A stretch of 64,000 bases of DNA. Origin: CAWKGV01 sp963849305. Lineage in GTDB: Bacteria; Pseudomonadota; Alphaproteobacteria; Acetobacterales; Acetobacteraceae. The stretch spans positions 496,001 through 560,000 of the forward strand of contig CAWKGV010000022.1 of assembly GCA_963849305.1 (NCBI GenBank), in the 5' to 3' direction. The position numbers were made by a program, and so were the translations under genes. This document shows positions 10,303-19,725 of this stretch, one piece after another. Within the stretch, counting starts at the first letter, position 1. Every line of letters begins with the position of its first letter. The notes beneath the pieces are model-generated. The model ran no database searches and was not told the DNA's origin. It saw only the letters and a program-made list of their open reading frames with translations.

Positions 10303-11358
10303 TCAGGCCAGTCCGAGCATCTTGCGCGTCGTCGCGCGATCCGCGCCGGTGCCGGCGAAATCATCGAACACCTTGTCAGTCACTTGGATGATGTGCTCGG
10401 CGATGAACGGCGCGCCGCGCCGCGCGGCCTCGGCCGGCGCCATCAGGCAGTCCTCCCATTCATAGACCGCCCAGCCCAAGAAATCGTATTCGGCGAGTTT
10501 GGAAAAGATCGCCCGGAAGTTCACCTGGCCGTCACCTAGCGAGCGGTCGCGTGCGGCGCGTTTCAGCCAGGGCTGGTAGCCGCTGAACATACCTTGCCGC
10601 CCGGTTGGGTTGAACTCGGCGTCCTTGACGTGGAACATCTTTATGCGGTCGTGAAAAATGTCGATGAACGCGAGATAGTCCAGCCCCTGCTTGATGAAGT
10701 GGCTGGCATCGTAGTTGATGCAGCAGCGCGGATGATTGCCGACGCGCTCCAGGAACATCTCGAACGTAGCGCCGTCGAACAGATCCTCGCACGGGTGCAG
10801 CTCGAAGCACAGATCGACGCCATGTTCATCGAAACTATCCAGGATCGGCCGCCATAGCCGTGCCAATTCAGCGAACGCCTCGTCCACCAGATCACGCGGG
10901 CGCTGCGGCCAGGGATAGACGAACGGCCAGGCCAGCGCGCCCGAGAACGTCACATGCGCGTCGTGGCCGAAGCGGCGCGAGGCGATGGCGCCCTTCTTCA
11001 CCTGCTCGATCGCCCATGCCTGCTGCTCGCGAGGCCTGCCGCGCAGGTGCTCGGGGGCGAAACCGTCGAACTGCGCCGCGTAAGTAGGGTGGACCGCGAC
11101 CAATTGGCCCTGGATGTGCGTGGAAAGTTCGGTCACTTCCAGCCCGCGCTCGGCCAGCATTCCGCGAATGTCGTCGCAATAGGTCTGGCTCTCGGCGGCG
11201 GTATCGAGATCGAAGAACTGCCTGGTAAGGGTCGGGATCTGCACGCCCTTGTAGCCGAAGCCCGCGGTCCAGCGCGCGATGTCGGGCAGGCTGTCGAAGG
11301 GCGGCTGGTCGCCCACGAACTGCGCCAGGAACAGCCCCGGACCCTTGATCGTCTTCAT
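10303..11358 (-). CDS. Sugar phosphate isomerase/epimerase-family TIM-barrel enzyme
   Basis: 351 residues. The start at 11358 is preferred because GGGAGAG precedes it and the protein begins MKTIKGPGLFLAQFVGD. It belongs to the AP-endonuclease-2/xylose-isomerase-like barrel family. Putative metal ligands are the Glu of CFELHPCED, the Asp/His of YDASHFIKQG, the His/Asp of MFHVKDAEF, and the Glu of YEWEDC near the C-terminus. Such enzymes isomerise or epimerise keto sugars and often pair with Gfo/Idh dehydrogenases and ribose-type ABC importers, all found in the first 5.5 kb. It is divergent from the Rieske oxygenase gene, 122 nt apart. Confidence 0.88.
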   Translation of the reverse strand: MKTIKGPGLFLAQFVGDQPPFDSLPDIARWTAGFGYKGVQIPTLTRQFFDLDTAAESQTYCDDIRGMLAERGLEVTELSTHIQGQLVAVHPTYAAQFDGFAPEHLRGRPREQQAWAIEQVKKGAIASRRFGHDAHVTFSGALAWPFVYPWPQRPRDLVDEAFAELARLWRPILDSFDEHGVDLCFELHPCEDLFDGATFEMFLERVGNHPRCCINYDASHFIKQGLDYLAFIDIFHDRIKMFHVKDAEFNPTGRQGMFSGYQPWLKRAARDRSLGDGQVNFRAIFSKLAEYDFLGWAVYEWEDCLMAPAEAARRGAPFIAEHIIQVTDKVFDDFAGTGADRATTRKMLGLA

Positions 11359-11480
11359 GCGCGTCTCTCCCGTAGCGAACACTATCCGCAGTGGCATCGT
11401 TTGCCTAGGGCGTTGGTGCCGGCGCGAGCATGGCCGTGCTGCCCGAGTGATCGTATACTTTCCCTTTCGCGGAGGACGTC

Positions 11481-12560
11481 ATGACGGACGCGAAGCCGTT
11501 TCCGATGAATGCGTGGTACGCCGCCGCCTGGGGTCATGAGATAAAGCATGAGTTGGCGCCCCGGACCATCTGCGAGCAGGATGTGGTGCTCTATCGCCGC
11601 TCCGATGGCCAGCTCGCCGCGTTGGAGGATGCGTGCTGGCATCGGCTGCTGCCGCTCTCGCTCGGCCGGCTCGACGGCGACCAGGTTGTCTGTGGCTATC
11701 ACGGTCTGGTCTTCAACTCGGCCGGCCGCTGCACCCACATGCCCGCGCAAAAGACCATCAACCCGTCCGCGTGCGTGCGGGCCTTCCCGGTCGTCGAGAA
11801 GCATCGGCTGGCCTGGATCTGGCCCGGCGATCCGGCTTTGGGGGACCCGGCCAGGATTCCCGATTTCCACTGGAACGACGGCACGGAATGGGTCGGCGAG
11901 GGCGGAACCTATTATGGTCTGCAATGCGATTACCGGCTGGTGATCGATAACCTGATGGACCTCACCCACGAGACCTATGTCCATGCCGGCAGCATCGGGC
12001 ATGACGCGATCACGGATAGCCCGTTCGATGTCACGCATACGGATCGGACGGCGGCAATGACACGCTGGATGCTCAACATCGAACCGCCGCCTTTCTGGGC
12101 GAAGCAACTCGGCAAGCCCGGGTCGGTGGACCGGTGGCAGATCATCCGCTTCGAAGCGCCCTCGGTGGTGGTCGGCGATGTCGGTGTGGCTCCTGCCGGG
12201 ACCGGCGCCCGGCAGGGCGATCGCTCCCAAGGTGTCAATGGGTGCTTCCTCGCCGCGATCACGCCGGAAACCGAGACGACCTGTCACTACTTCTGGAATT
12301 TTGTCCGCACCTTCAACACCGGAGACGAGCGGCTGACCAGGGATATCCAGCTCGCCCACGTCAACAACGGCAAGGGGCTTTACGACCAGGACGCGACGGT
12401 TTTGCAAGCCCAGCAGAGGGCGATCGACAAGCATCCTCGGCAGCCGTTCTACAACCTCAACATCGACGCGGGTGCCCTGTGGGCGCGCCGCTTGATCGAG
12501 CGGATGCTGGCGAGCGAGCGGGGCCAAACGAGTCATTCGCCGAGTGCGGCAGCAGAGTAG
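11481..12560 (+). CDS. Rieske non-haem iron oxygenase, vanillate O-demethylase oxygenase-like
   Basis: 359 residues, typical of VanA. The N-terminal Rieske centre is visible as CWH about residue 53 and CGYH about residue 72, each pair supplying one Cys and one His. The mononuclear iron site includes DNLMDLTHETYVH. Family members remove O- or N-methyl groups, or hydroxylate, using electrons from a partner reductase. That reductase is encoded next, after a 6-nt gap. It begins a plus-strand catabolic run that continues to about 20630. The aromatic or N-methylated substrate is not determined by sequence; vanillate itself is only one possibility. Confidence 0.92.
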   Translation: MTDAKPFPMNAWYAAAWGHEIKHELAPRTICEQDVVLYRRSDGQLAALEDACWHRLLPLSLGRLDGDQVVCGYHGLVFNSAGRCTHMPAQKTINPSACVRAFPVVEKHRLAWIWPGDPALGDPARIPDFHWNDGTEWVGEGGTYYGLQCDYRLVIDNLMDLTHETYVHAGSIGHDAITDSPFDVTHTDRTAAMTRWMLNIEPPPFWAKQLGKPGSVDRWQIIRFEAPSVVVGDVGVAPAGTGARQGDRSQGVNGCFLAAITPETETTCHYFWNFVRTFNTGDERLTRDIQLAHVNNGKGLYDQDATVLQAQQRAIDKHPRQPFYNLNIDAGALWARRLIERMLASERGQTSHSPSAAAE

Positions 12561-12566
12561 ATCGAA

Positions 12567-13541
12567 ATGCGCGATCCCGTCGAATGGCGCAGCGCCCGGT
12601 TGCGCTCGGTACGAAACCTCACGCCCGATATCCGGCTGTTCGAGATCGAGCCCTCGGGAGACTTCGTGCCGCCAACACCGGGCAGCCATATCGACGTCAT
12701 GGTGGAGGTCGGCGGGCGGCCGGACGTGCGGTCCTATTCCATCGTTGGCCGCTGCGGCGACGGCATGTATCGGATCGCCCCCAAGCTGCTCAGCCATAGC
12801 CGTGGCGGTTCGGCCTATATGTGGAGCTTGGCTCCGGGCGCTCGGCTTACGATCTCGGCGCCACGCAACCATTTCGAGCTTAGCCGCGGTCGGCCGGAAT
12901 ATCTCTTGCTCGCGGGCGGCATTGGCATAACGCCGATCTACACGATGGCACTGTTTCTGGCGCAAGCCGGTGCGAATTTCCGTTTGCTCTACGCTTGCCG
13001 GCGTCGGCAGGATCTGGCGCTCGCTGACGAACTGCGGGAGCAGTTGGGCGATCGCCTCGAGTTGTTCATCGGCGAGGAGGGCGCTCGGGTCGATCTCGAG
13101 GGCGAGATCGCCCGCCTCAGCCCCGGGGGCGAGCTTTACGTGTGTGGTCCCATTCGGATGTTGGAGGCAGTGCAACGCCAGTGGCGGCGGAGTGGCCGCC
13201 CGATCGACCAGCTCCGGTTCGAAACGTTCGGCAGCAGCGGCCACCTCGCCGCTGAGCCGTTCAAGATCAGAATCCCCCGCCTTGGCACGGAAATCGACGT
13301 CGCGGCGAACCAGACCATGCTGGAGGCTCTGGAGGCAGCGGGGATCGAGATGATCTTTGATTGCCGGCGCGGCGAATGTGGTCTTTGCGCCTTGGATATC
13401 TTGGAGGTGGACGGAATCGTGGACCACCGGGACGTGTTCTTCAGTGACGAGGAAAAGGCGGCGAACCAGAAACTCTGTACCTGCGTTTCGCGGGTTGCGG
13501 GCGGCTCCATCACCGTCGATACGGCCGATAGAAGCGCCTAA
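12567..13541 (+). CDS. Rieske oxygenase reductase, VanB-like (FMN/NAD/2Fe-2S)
   Basis: 324 residues with three domains in order. A flavin-binding barrel carries RSYSIVG near residue 54. An NAD domain carries LLAGGIGITPIYTMA near 113. A plant-type ferredoxin domain ends the protein, with CRRGECGLC and the fourth Cys in KLCTCVSR. It passes electrons from NADH to the oxygenase encoded just upstream. This is the class IA arrangement of vanillate demethylase and phthalate dioxygenase reductases. Gene order (oxygenase then reductase) and 6-nt spacing argue for a dedicated pair. Confidence 0.93.
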   Translation: MRDPVEWRSARLRSVRNLTPDIRLFEIEPSGDFVPPTPGSHIDVMVEVGGRPDVRSYSIVGRCGDGMYRIAPKLLSHSRGGSAYMWSLAPGARLTISAPRNHFELSRGRPEYLLLAGGIGITPIYTMALFLAQAGANFRLLYACRRRQDLALADELREQLGDRLELFIGEEGARVDLEGEIARLSPGGELYVCGPIRMLEAVQRQWRRSGRPIDQLRFETFGSSGHLAAEPFKIRIPRLGTEIDVAANQTMLEALEAAGIEMIFDCRRGECGLCALDILEVDGIVDHRDVFFSDEEKAANQKLCTCVSRVAGGSITVDTADRSA

Positions 13542-13558
13542 TATTCAGGCGGACCGAT

Positions 13559-14494
13559 ATGGATCGAGGCGCAATTCCGATTCCGGTCATCATCGACTGT
13601 GACCCCGGCACCGACGACGCGCTGGCGCTGTTGCTCGCCTTCGCCTCGCCGGAACTCGACCTCCGGGCCATCACCGTGGTCGGCGGCAACGCCGGGCTCG
13701 AACACACGTTGCGCAACGCGCTCGCGCTGACCGCGCTCGCGGGTGCTCGCGTGCCGGTTCATGCCGGGGCGGACCGGCCGCTGCTCGGCGCCTATCGCAC
13801 CGAGCCCGGCGTGCATGGCGACGATGGTCTGGGCGGCGTAAACTTGCCCGCGGGCGGCTCGGCCGCGCCGGAAATCGCCGCCGACGCGATCCGCCGCATC
13901 TTGCGTCAATCGTCGGAGCCCGTGACGTTGGTTGGCATCGGCCCGGCGACCAATCTGGCGATTGCCCTGATCACCGAACCCGTGCTGGCCGCGAAGGTCG
14001 AGCGCATCGCGCTCATGACCGGCGCCTGGGCCGAGGGCAATGTCACGCCTGCCGCCGAGTTCAACGCCTTCAACGATCCGGAGGCATTGGCGGCACTGCT
14101 CGCGTGCGGCCGGCCGTTGGTGTTCGCCACGCTGGAGCTGACCGCACAGGCGTTGGTTACCCCGGCGCGGTTGGCGGCGCTGCGCGCGGCCGGCACCGGG
14201 CGCTGCCTGCGCGCCGCCTGCGAGATCCGGGGGACCGTGCCCGCATCGTGGCGGTTGGGGGGCGTCGGCGCGCCGCTGCACGATCCATGCACCATCGCCT
14301 GGCTGATCCGGCCCGAGCTGTTCACCGCGAGCCCCGCCCGCGCCAGCGTCGATCTTGGGCCGGGCGAGAGCCGTGGGCGAACCAATATCGACCGTTGGGC
14401 GCCGGCCGAGCGGGCCAATGTCACGGTGCTCCAAACGCTGAACGCCGACGGGTTTTTCGCGCTGCTGGGGGAACGGCTGTCGCGCTTGCCCTGA
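13559..14494 (+). CDS. Inosine-uridine preferring nucleoside hydrolase family protein
   Basis: 311 residues, normal for the IunH/RihA family. The N-terminus carries the calcium-binding signature DCDPGTDDALAL (residues about 12-23). VTLVGIGPATNLAIAL and the downstream NDPEAL segment are also typical. These enzymes split the N-glycosidic bond of nucleosides to base and ribose. It follows the Rieske pair by 17 nt and precedes an M20 peptidase, an unusual partner set that may mean the pathway handles a modified nucleoside or another ribosylated compound. That link is inference. Confidence 0.9.
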   Translation: MDRGAIPIPVIIDCDPGTDDALALLLAFASPELDLRAITVVGGNAGLEHTLRNALALTALAGARVPVHAGADRPLLGAYRTEPGVHGDDGLGGVNLPAGGSAAPEIAADAIRRILRQSSEPVTLVGIGPATNLAIALITEPVLAAKVERIALMTGAWAEGNVTPAAEFNAFNDPEALAALLACGRPLVFATLELTAQALVTPARLAALRAAGTGRCLRAACEIRGTVPASWRLGGVGAPLHDPCTIAWLIRPELFTASPARASVDLGPGESRGRTNIDRWAPAERANVTVLQTLNADGFFALLGERLSRLP

Positions 14495-14538
14495 TTCGCC
14501 GTCACGATGCGGGTTTCGAATTTCCGAGGACACCGCGC

Positions 14539-15670
14539 ATGGACCCGACCGCGCTTCCCTTCGACGCCGATGCCATGCTGCACGGGCTCCGCGCCTGGGT
14601 GGAATGCGAAAGCCCGACCTGGGACGCGGCGCGCGGTCAACCGGATGATGGACCTTGCCGGCCGCGAGCTGGTGATCGCCGGGGCGCGGGTCGAGCGCGT
14701 CGCCGGGCGGATGGGCTTCGGCGACTGCGTGCGCGCGACCTTCCCACACCCCATGCCGCACCGGCCGGGCATTCTGGTGATGGGCCATCTCGATACCGTC
14801 CACCCACTCGGCACATTGGAGAAGCTGCCGTTCCGACGCGAGGGCGGCCATGCCTGGGGGCCCGGCATCTGCGACATGAAGGGCGGCGATTATCTCGCGC
14901 TGGAGGCGATCCGCCAGCTCGCGCGCGCGGGGATCACGACCCGGCTGCCGCTCACCTTCCTGCTCACCAGCGACGAGGAGGTGGGCAGCCCATCGACGCG
15001 CGATCTGATCGAGGCCGAGGCCGCGCGCCATCGTTACGTGCTGGTCCCCGAGCCGGCGCGGCCCGATGGCGGGGTGGTGACGGGCCGCTACGCCATCGCC
15101 CGCTTCAACCTGGAAGCGACCGGCCGGCCGAGCCACGCCGGCGCGCGGCTCGCCGAGGGGCGCTCGGCGATCAAGGAGATGGCGCGCAAGATCATCGAGA
15201 TCGAGGACATGACAACCGAGGACTGCACGTTCAGCGTCGGCGTGATCCACGGCGGCCAATGGGTGAACTGCGTCTCGACCACCTGCACGGCCGAGGCGCT
15301 GTCCATGGCCAAGCGTCAGGAGGATTTGGATCGCGGGGTGGCGAGCATGTTGGCGCTCACCGCTTCGTCCAACGACGTGCGATTCCGGGTCGCGCGCGGG
15401 GTGACGCGCCCGGTCTGGGAGCCGGACGCCAAGGGTATCGCGCTTTACGAGCGGGCGCGCGCGCTCGCCCGCTCGCTCGGCTTCGACCTCCGCCACCAAA
15501 GCTCGGGCGGCGGGTCGGATGGCAATTTCACTGGCGCGATGGGCATTCCCACGTTGGACGGTCTTGGCGTGCAGGGCGCTGGGCCGCATACGCTGGACGA
15601 GCATATTCTGGTTGAAAGCCTGGCATCGCGCGGCCGGTTGATGGCGGGCCTGCTCGCCACGCTCGATTGA
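14539..15670 (+). pseudogene. M20-family metallopeptidase (carboxypeptidase G2-like) with a frameshift
   Basis: ATG 14539 follows a GAGGA site and encodes MDPTALPFDADAMLHGLRAW. The coding signal changes frame between 14631 and 14636 (into AVNRMMDLAGREL) and then runs intact to 15670. Removing one base restores about 376 residues. Metal and catalytic motifs are complete: GHLDTVHP, GPGICDMKGG and TSDEEVGS, plus the lid/dimerisation domain with RPSHAGAR. Members hydrolyse C-terminal glutamate or N-acyl amino acids. A start at 14507 in the second frame would give an unrelated N-terminus and is not credible. Either a real mutation or a base-calling error in a GC-rich run. Confidence 0.82.
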
Positions 15671-15678
15671 GGCCCGTC

Positions 15679-16362
15679 ATGGCGATCGCGGATCGCGGCG
15701 TGCTGGCGTTCGGTTGGCGCGTCGCCGCCAGCCGGCCCCGGCTGTGGATTGGCGTTGTCTGCGGCGTGGTTGCCTGGGTGCTGCTGCCGGCGAGGTTGAG
15801 CCTGACCACCCGTGGCACGCTGGCCTGGGACATTGGCGTGATCGTCTATCTTGTGCTCGCCGCGTTCCTGTTCACCACTGAGGTGTCGGCGCGCATGGCA
15901 AAGGATGCGGCCCGGCAGCAAGAAGGCGAGTGGACGATCTTCTCGCTCACCATCGCCGCGGCGGTGGTGAGCCTGGCTGCCATCCTGGGCGAGTTCGCCG
16001 GAAGCAAGGACATCCCGGCGGCGCAGCGAAACCTGCACATCGCATTGGTGGCGGCCACGCTGCTCCTGTCGTGGCTCATGGTCCACACCACCTTCGCCTT
16101 CCGCTACGCCCACGAGTTCTATTCCCATGACACGGGCGGACAGGGCATCGACCGCGGGCTGGAGTTTCCGGGCGAGCAAGATCCGGATTACCTCGATTTC
16201 GTCTATTTCGCGCTCGTGCTTGGGATGACGTTCCAGGTTTCGGATGTGCAGATCACCTCGCGCAAGATGCGCCGGCTGGCGAGCGTGCATGGGCTGCTGA
16301 GCTTCCTGTTCAACACGATCATCCTGGCGCTGACCGTGAATATCGCGGCCGGGCTGCTTTAG
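15679..16362 (+). CDS. DUF1345 integral membrane protein
   Basis: About 227 residues from ATG 15679, with GAGG just upstream; a TTG at 15667 overlapping the previous stop is the alternative. There are several membrane helices, for example LWIGVVCGVVAWVLLP, a strand around DIGVIVYLVLAAFLF, LHIALVAATLLLSWLMVHT and the final FNTIILALTVNIAAGL. The DUF1345 hallmark DPDYLDFVYFALVLGMTFQVSDVQ is near the C-terminus. The biochemical role of the family is unknown. It stands between the peptidase and the amidase pair in the same direction, so it may be a transport-related member of the operon. Confidence 0.85.
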   Translation: MAIADRGVLAFGWRVAASRPRLWIGVVCGVVAWVLLPARLSLTTRGTLAWDIGVIVYLVLAAFLFTTEVSARMAKDAARQQEGEWTIFSLTIAAAVVSLAAILGEFAGSKDIPAAQRNLHIALVAATLLLSWLMVHTTFAFRYAHEFYSHDTGGQGIDRGLEFPGEQDPDYLDFVYFALVLGMTFQVSDVQITSRKMRRLASVHGLLSFLFNTIILALTVNIAAGLL

Positions 16363-16432
16363 CCGGTGGCCGGCTTCCCTTCGACGCCATGCCGCCGCAT
16401 GATCCCGGCCCGGATTGGGAGTGGGATACGTC

Positions 16433-16615
16433 ATGAACGACGCGTTGATCGCCGCGCTTGCCAAAGCCGCTGGTCTCGACAAGGCGCTCGCCGAGTTCCC
16501 CGATGACGTGGCCGTCGCCGCGGCGCAGGCGTTCGGCACGGCGAACACCATCCACTATCCGACCGAAGCCGAAGCCGAGCCCTGGCCGCCGATGCGGGCC
16601 GGGATCGGGTTGTGA
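16433..16615 (+). CDS. AtzG-like small accessory protein of an amidase
   Basis: 60 residues from ATG 16433. The composition and the ending (EAEAEPWPPMRAGIG) match DUF4089/AtzG-like proteins, GatC-like helical partners that stabilise AtzE-type amidases. The stop TGA overlaps the GTG start of the amidase gene (GTGA), the usual arrangement for an AtzG-AtzE pair. The assignment rests on length, position and a weak motif, so confidence is moderate. Confidence 0.65.
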   Translation: MNDALIAALAKAAGLDKALAEFPDDVAVAAAQAFGTANTIHYPTEAEAEPWPPMRAGIGL

Positions 16616-18007
16616 GCGAGCCGAACTGGCTGTCGGCCAGCGGGCTGGCGCGCGAGTTCGCCGTGCGTCGCATCTCGCCCACCGAATTGTGCGCGGCACT
16701 CCTCGCTCGCATCGACCGACTCGACCCGAAATTGCACGCCTTCGTCCGGCTCGACGGTGAAGTGGCGATGGACGCGGCGCGCGTGGCCGAGCGCGAAATC
16801 GCGGCCGGGCGCGCTCGCGGGACAGCTGCATGGCGTGCCGGTGGGGCTGAAGGACATCATCGACGTGGCCGGCCTGCCGACCACGTGTCACTCGAAGATC
16901 CTGCTCGGCAATGTCGCGCGGCGGGACGCGGCGGTCACGTCGAAGCTGCGCCAGGCCGGCGCGGTGATCCTGGGCAAGCTTGCCACGCACGAATTCGCCA
17001 TTGGCGGCCCGAGCTTCGACCTGCCGTTCCCGCCCGCGCGCAATCCGTGGAACCCGGCGCACCATCCGGGCGGCTCATCCTCCGGCTCCGGCGCTGGCGT
17101 CGCGGCCGGATTATTCCCACTGGCGCTTGGGACGGATACCGGCGGGTCGGTGCGCAACCCGGCGAGTTGCTGCGGCATCGTCGGGCTGAAGCCGACCTAT
17201 GGCCTGGTATCGCGCCGAGGCGTGTTTCCGCTGTCGTTCACCCTCGATCACGTCGGCCCGATGACGCGGACGGTCGCGGATAATGCGCTGCTGCTCGATG
17301 CGATCGCCGGACACGATCCGGCCGATCCCGGCAGCGCGCAAACGAACGAACGCGCGTTCGGCCGCGAGATCGAGCGCGGCGTGCGGGGCCTGCGGATCGG
17401 TTTCGTGCGGCACTTCCATGAAACAGACATTCCGGCGCATCCCGAAGTGGCCGCCGCGCTGGAGCAGGCGGCGCGCATGCTGCAATCCGAAGGCGCGGAG
17501 GTGCGCACCGTCGCGCTGCCGTCGCTCACCGAGTTCGCCGCGGTCAATCGTGTGATCCTGACCAGCGAGGCCTGGTCGATCCATGCGCCCTGGCTGCGCG
17601 CGCGGCCCGCCGACTACGGCAAGTCGGCGCGCCGGCGCCTCATGCCGGGCGCCTTCATCCCGGCCGGCGACTACGTGGGCGCGCAGCGCCGCCGGGCGCA
17701 AATGATCGCCGCGGTCGAAGATGTGCTGCGCGACGTGGACGTGCTGATGTGCGCCAGCTCGATGGACCCGCCGAGCCGGATCGAGGACGACGCCGAGACC
17801 CAGCGCACCTATCCGCGCCAGGCGCGCACGCCGTTCAACGTCACCGGCCATCCGGCGCTCGCCATGATGGCCGGGTTGTCGCGAGACGGACTGCCGCTCT
17901 CGGTGCAGTTCGCCGGCCGATACTTCCACGACGCGACGGTGCTGCGCGTCGCCGCTGCCTATGAGCGCGCGACCGAGTGGCACGCGCAGCGCCCCCCGAT
18001 CGACTAA
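16612..18007 (+). pseudogene. Amidase-signature enzyme (AtzE/GatA-like) with a frameshift
   Basis: GTG 16612 overlaps the AtzG-like stop. The first frame encodes SEPNWLSASGLAREF... to EREIAAG. Homology then moves to another frame from about 16809 (ALAGQLHGVPVGLKDIID) and stays intact to TAA at 18005-18007. Deleting one C near 16808-16811 gives a continuous protein of about 464 residues. The amidase signature is complete: VGLKD catalytic Lys, GGSSSGSGAGVAAG and GTDTGGSVRNPA with the Ser-cis-Ser/nucleophile set. It would hydrolyse an amide, consistent with the following deacylase and the upstream AtzG-like partner. Whether the frameshift is biological is unresolved. Confidence 0.83.
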
Positions 18008-18018
18008 GGAGCGAACGC

Positions 18019-19725
18019 ATGTCCGACAGCCCGACCCTGGTGATCCGTGGCGGAACGATCATCGACGGCGGCGGCGGCGAACCGTACGAGGCCGATGTCG
18101 CCGTGGCCGGCGGCCGGATCGCCGCGGTCGGCAAGGTGCCTGAGCGCGGCGCCGAGGAGATCGACGCGCGCGGCAAGATCGTCACCCCCGGCTTCGTGGA
18201 TGTCCACACCCATTACGACGCGCAGGTTACCTGGGCCGAGCGCATCACGCCCTCGTCGTGGAACGGCGTCACCACCGCGCTGATCGGCAATTGCGGCGTC
18301 GGTTTCGCGCCCTGCCGTCCCGACGAGCGCGACATGCTGATGAAGCTGATGGAGGGCGTGGAGGACATCCCCGAGCCTATCCTCGCCGAAGGCTTGCCGT
18401 GGAATTGGCAAAGCTTCCCGGAATTCCTCGATGCGCTGGATGAACGGCGCTTCGACATGGACATCGCGACGCAGGTGCCGCACGCGGCGGTGCGGGTGCA
18501 TGTGATGGGCCGGCGCGGCTTCGATCGCGAGCCTTCCACGGAGCGGGACCGCGAGCAGATGGCGCGCATCGCCGCCGAGGGCGTGCGCGCCGGCGCGCTC
18601 GGCTTCTCCACCTCGCGCACGATCGCGCACCGGACCTTGGCCGGCGAGCATACGCCGACCTTGGGCGCGGCGGAGGCCGAGCTCGCGACCATCGGCGCCG
18701 CGCTGGGCGAGGTCGGCGCCGGCTGGCTGCAGGTGATCTCGGACTTCGACGACCCGGACGAGGAGTTCGCGCTGCTCGATCGCGTCGCCACGGCGGCGGG
18801 GCGCCCGATGACGATGACCCTGATCCAGCGCGATCAGCGGCCCCGGCTGTGGCGCAAGATCCTCGGTCACATCGAGGCAGCCAACGCGGCCGGCAACCGC
18901 ATGACCGCGCAGGTCATCAGTCGGCCGATTGGCGTGATGCTTGGCTTTGAGATCTCGCAGAACCCGTTCATGCACCGGCCGAGCTATCAAGCCATCGCGG
19001 GTCTGCCGTTCGAGCAGCGGGTACGCGCCTTGCACGAGCCGTCATTGCGCGCGCGCATCCTGGCCGAGAAGGCGGCCGATCCGGTGCTGGGACATCGCGT
19101 CGGCCTATGGGAGAAGATCTTTCCGCTTGGCGACCCGCCCGATTACGAGCCCCCGCCGGACGCCTCGGTCGCCGCGCGCGCGCGCCGGCTCGGGGTCGAT
19201 CCGGCCGCGCTCTGCTACGACATGCTGCTGGAGAACGCCGGCCGCACGATCCTGTACCGCGCCTTCATCAATTACCATGATTTCTCGCTGGAGACGGTGC
19301 GGCAGATGATGACGCATCCGCACACGCTGCTCGGCCTGGGCGACGGCGGCGCGCATGTCTCGATCATCTGCGACGCCTCCGCCGTCACCACCACGATCAC
19401 GCATTGGACGCGCGATCGCAGGCGCGGCGAGAGGCTGCCGCTGCCCTGGATCGTCAAGCGGCTGTCGCGCGACAATGCGATGGCGGTGGGCCTCACCGAT
19501 CGCGGCCTGCTCAAACCGGGACTGAAGGCGGATATCAACGTGATCGACCATGACCGGCTCGCCGTCCATGCGCCCGAAGTGCGCTATGATTTGCCGGGCG
19601 GCGGACGGCGATTGGTGCAGCGCACGGAGGGCTATGAGGCCACCATCGTCTCGGGCCTGCCGGTCTATCGCGGCGGCGCGGCGACGAGCGCGCTGCCGGG
19701 CCGGCTCGTGCGCGGCGCGCGCTGA
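18019..19725 (+). CDS. N-acyl-D-amino-acid deacylase / D-aminoacylase-like amidohydrolase
   Basis: 568 residues from ATG 18019, with AAGGAG 8 nt upstream. It opens VIRGGTIIDGGGGEPYEADVAV, then PGFVDVHTHYDAQVTW (metal-binding HxH) and GNCGVGFAPCRP. Near the C-terminus are GDGGAHVSIICDAS and LKPGLKADINVID, all typical of the D-aminoacylase branch of amidohydrolases. It hydrolyses N-acyl or carbamoyl-like amide bonds in the cytosol. The start is 11 nt after the amidase stop, and its TGA overlaps the next ATG. Confidence 0.9.
   Translation: MSDSPTLVIRGGTIIDGGGGEPYEADVAVAGGRIAAVGKVPERGAEEIDARGKIVTPGFVDVHTHYDAQVTWAERITPSSWNGVTTALIGNCGVGFAPCRPDERDMLMKLMEGVEDIPEPILAEGLPWNWQSFPEFLDALDERRFDMDIATQVPHAAVRVHVMGRRGFDREPSTERDREQMARIAAEGVRAGALGFSTSRTIAHRTLAGEHTPTLGAAEAELATIGAALGEVGAGWLQVISDFDDPDEEFALLDRVATAAGRPMTMTLIQRDQRPRLWRKILGHIEAANAAGNRMTAQVISRPIGVMLGFEISQNPFMHRPSYQAIAGLPFEQRVRALHEPSLRARILAEKAADPVLGHRVGLWEKIFPLGDPPDYEPPPDASVAARARRLGVDPAALCYDMLLENAGRTILYRAFINYHDFSLETVRQMMTHPHTLLGLGDGGAHVSIICDASAVTTTITHWTRDRRRGERLPLPWIVKRLSRDNAMAVGLTDRGLLKPGLKADINVIDHDRLAVHAPEVRYDLPGGGRRLVQRTEGYEATIVSGLPVYRGGAATSALPGRLVRGAR

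Noticed and set aside
11382..13427. 681-codon open frame antisense to the Rieske pair
   Set aside because: The opposite strand encodes textbook VanA/VanB motifs; this frame has no recognisable domain or ribosome site.
13538..15604. 688-codon open frame antisense to the nucleoside hydrolase and M20 genes
   Set aside because: Mirror frame of two genes with intact catalytic motifs; composition is typical of GC-rich shadows.
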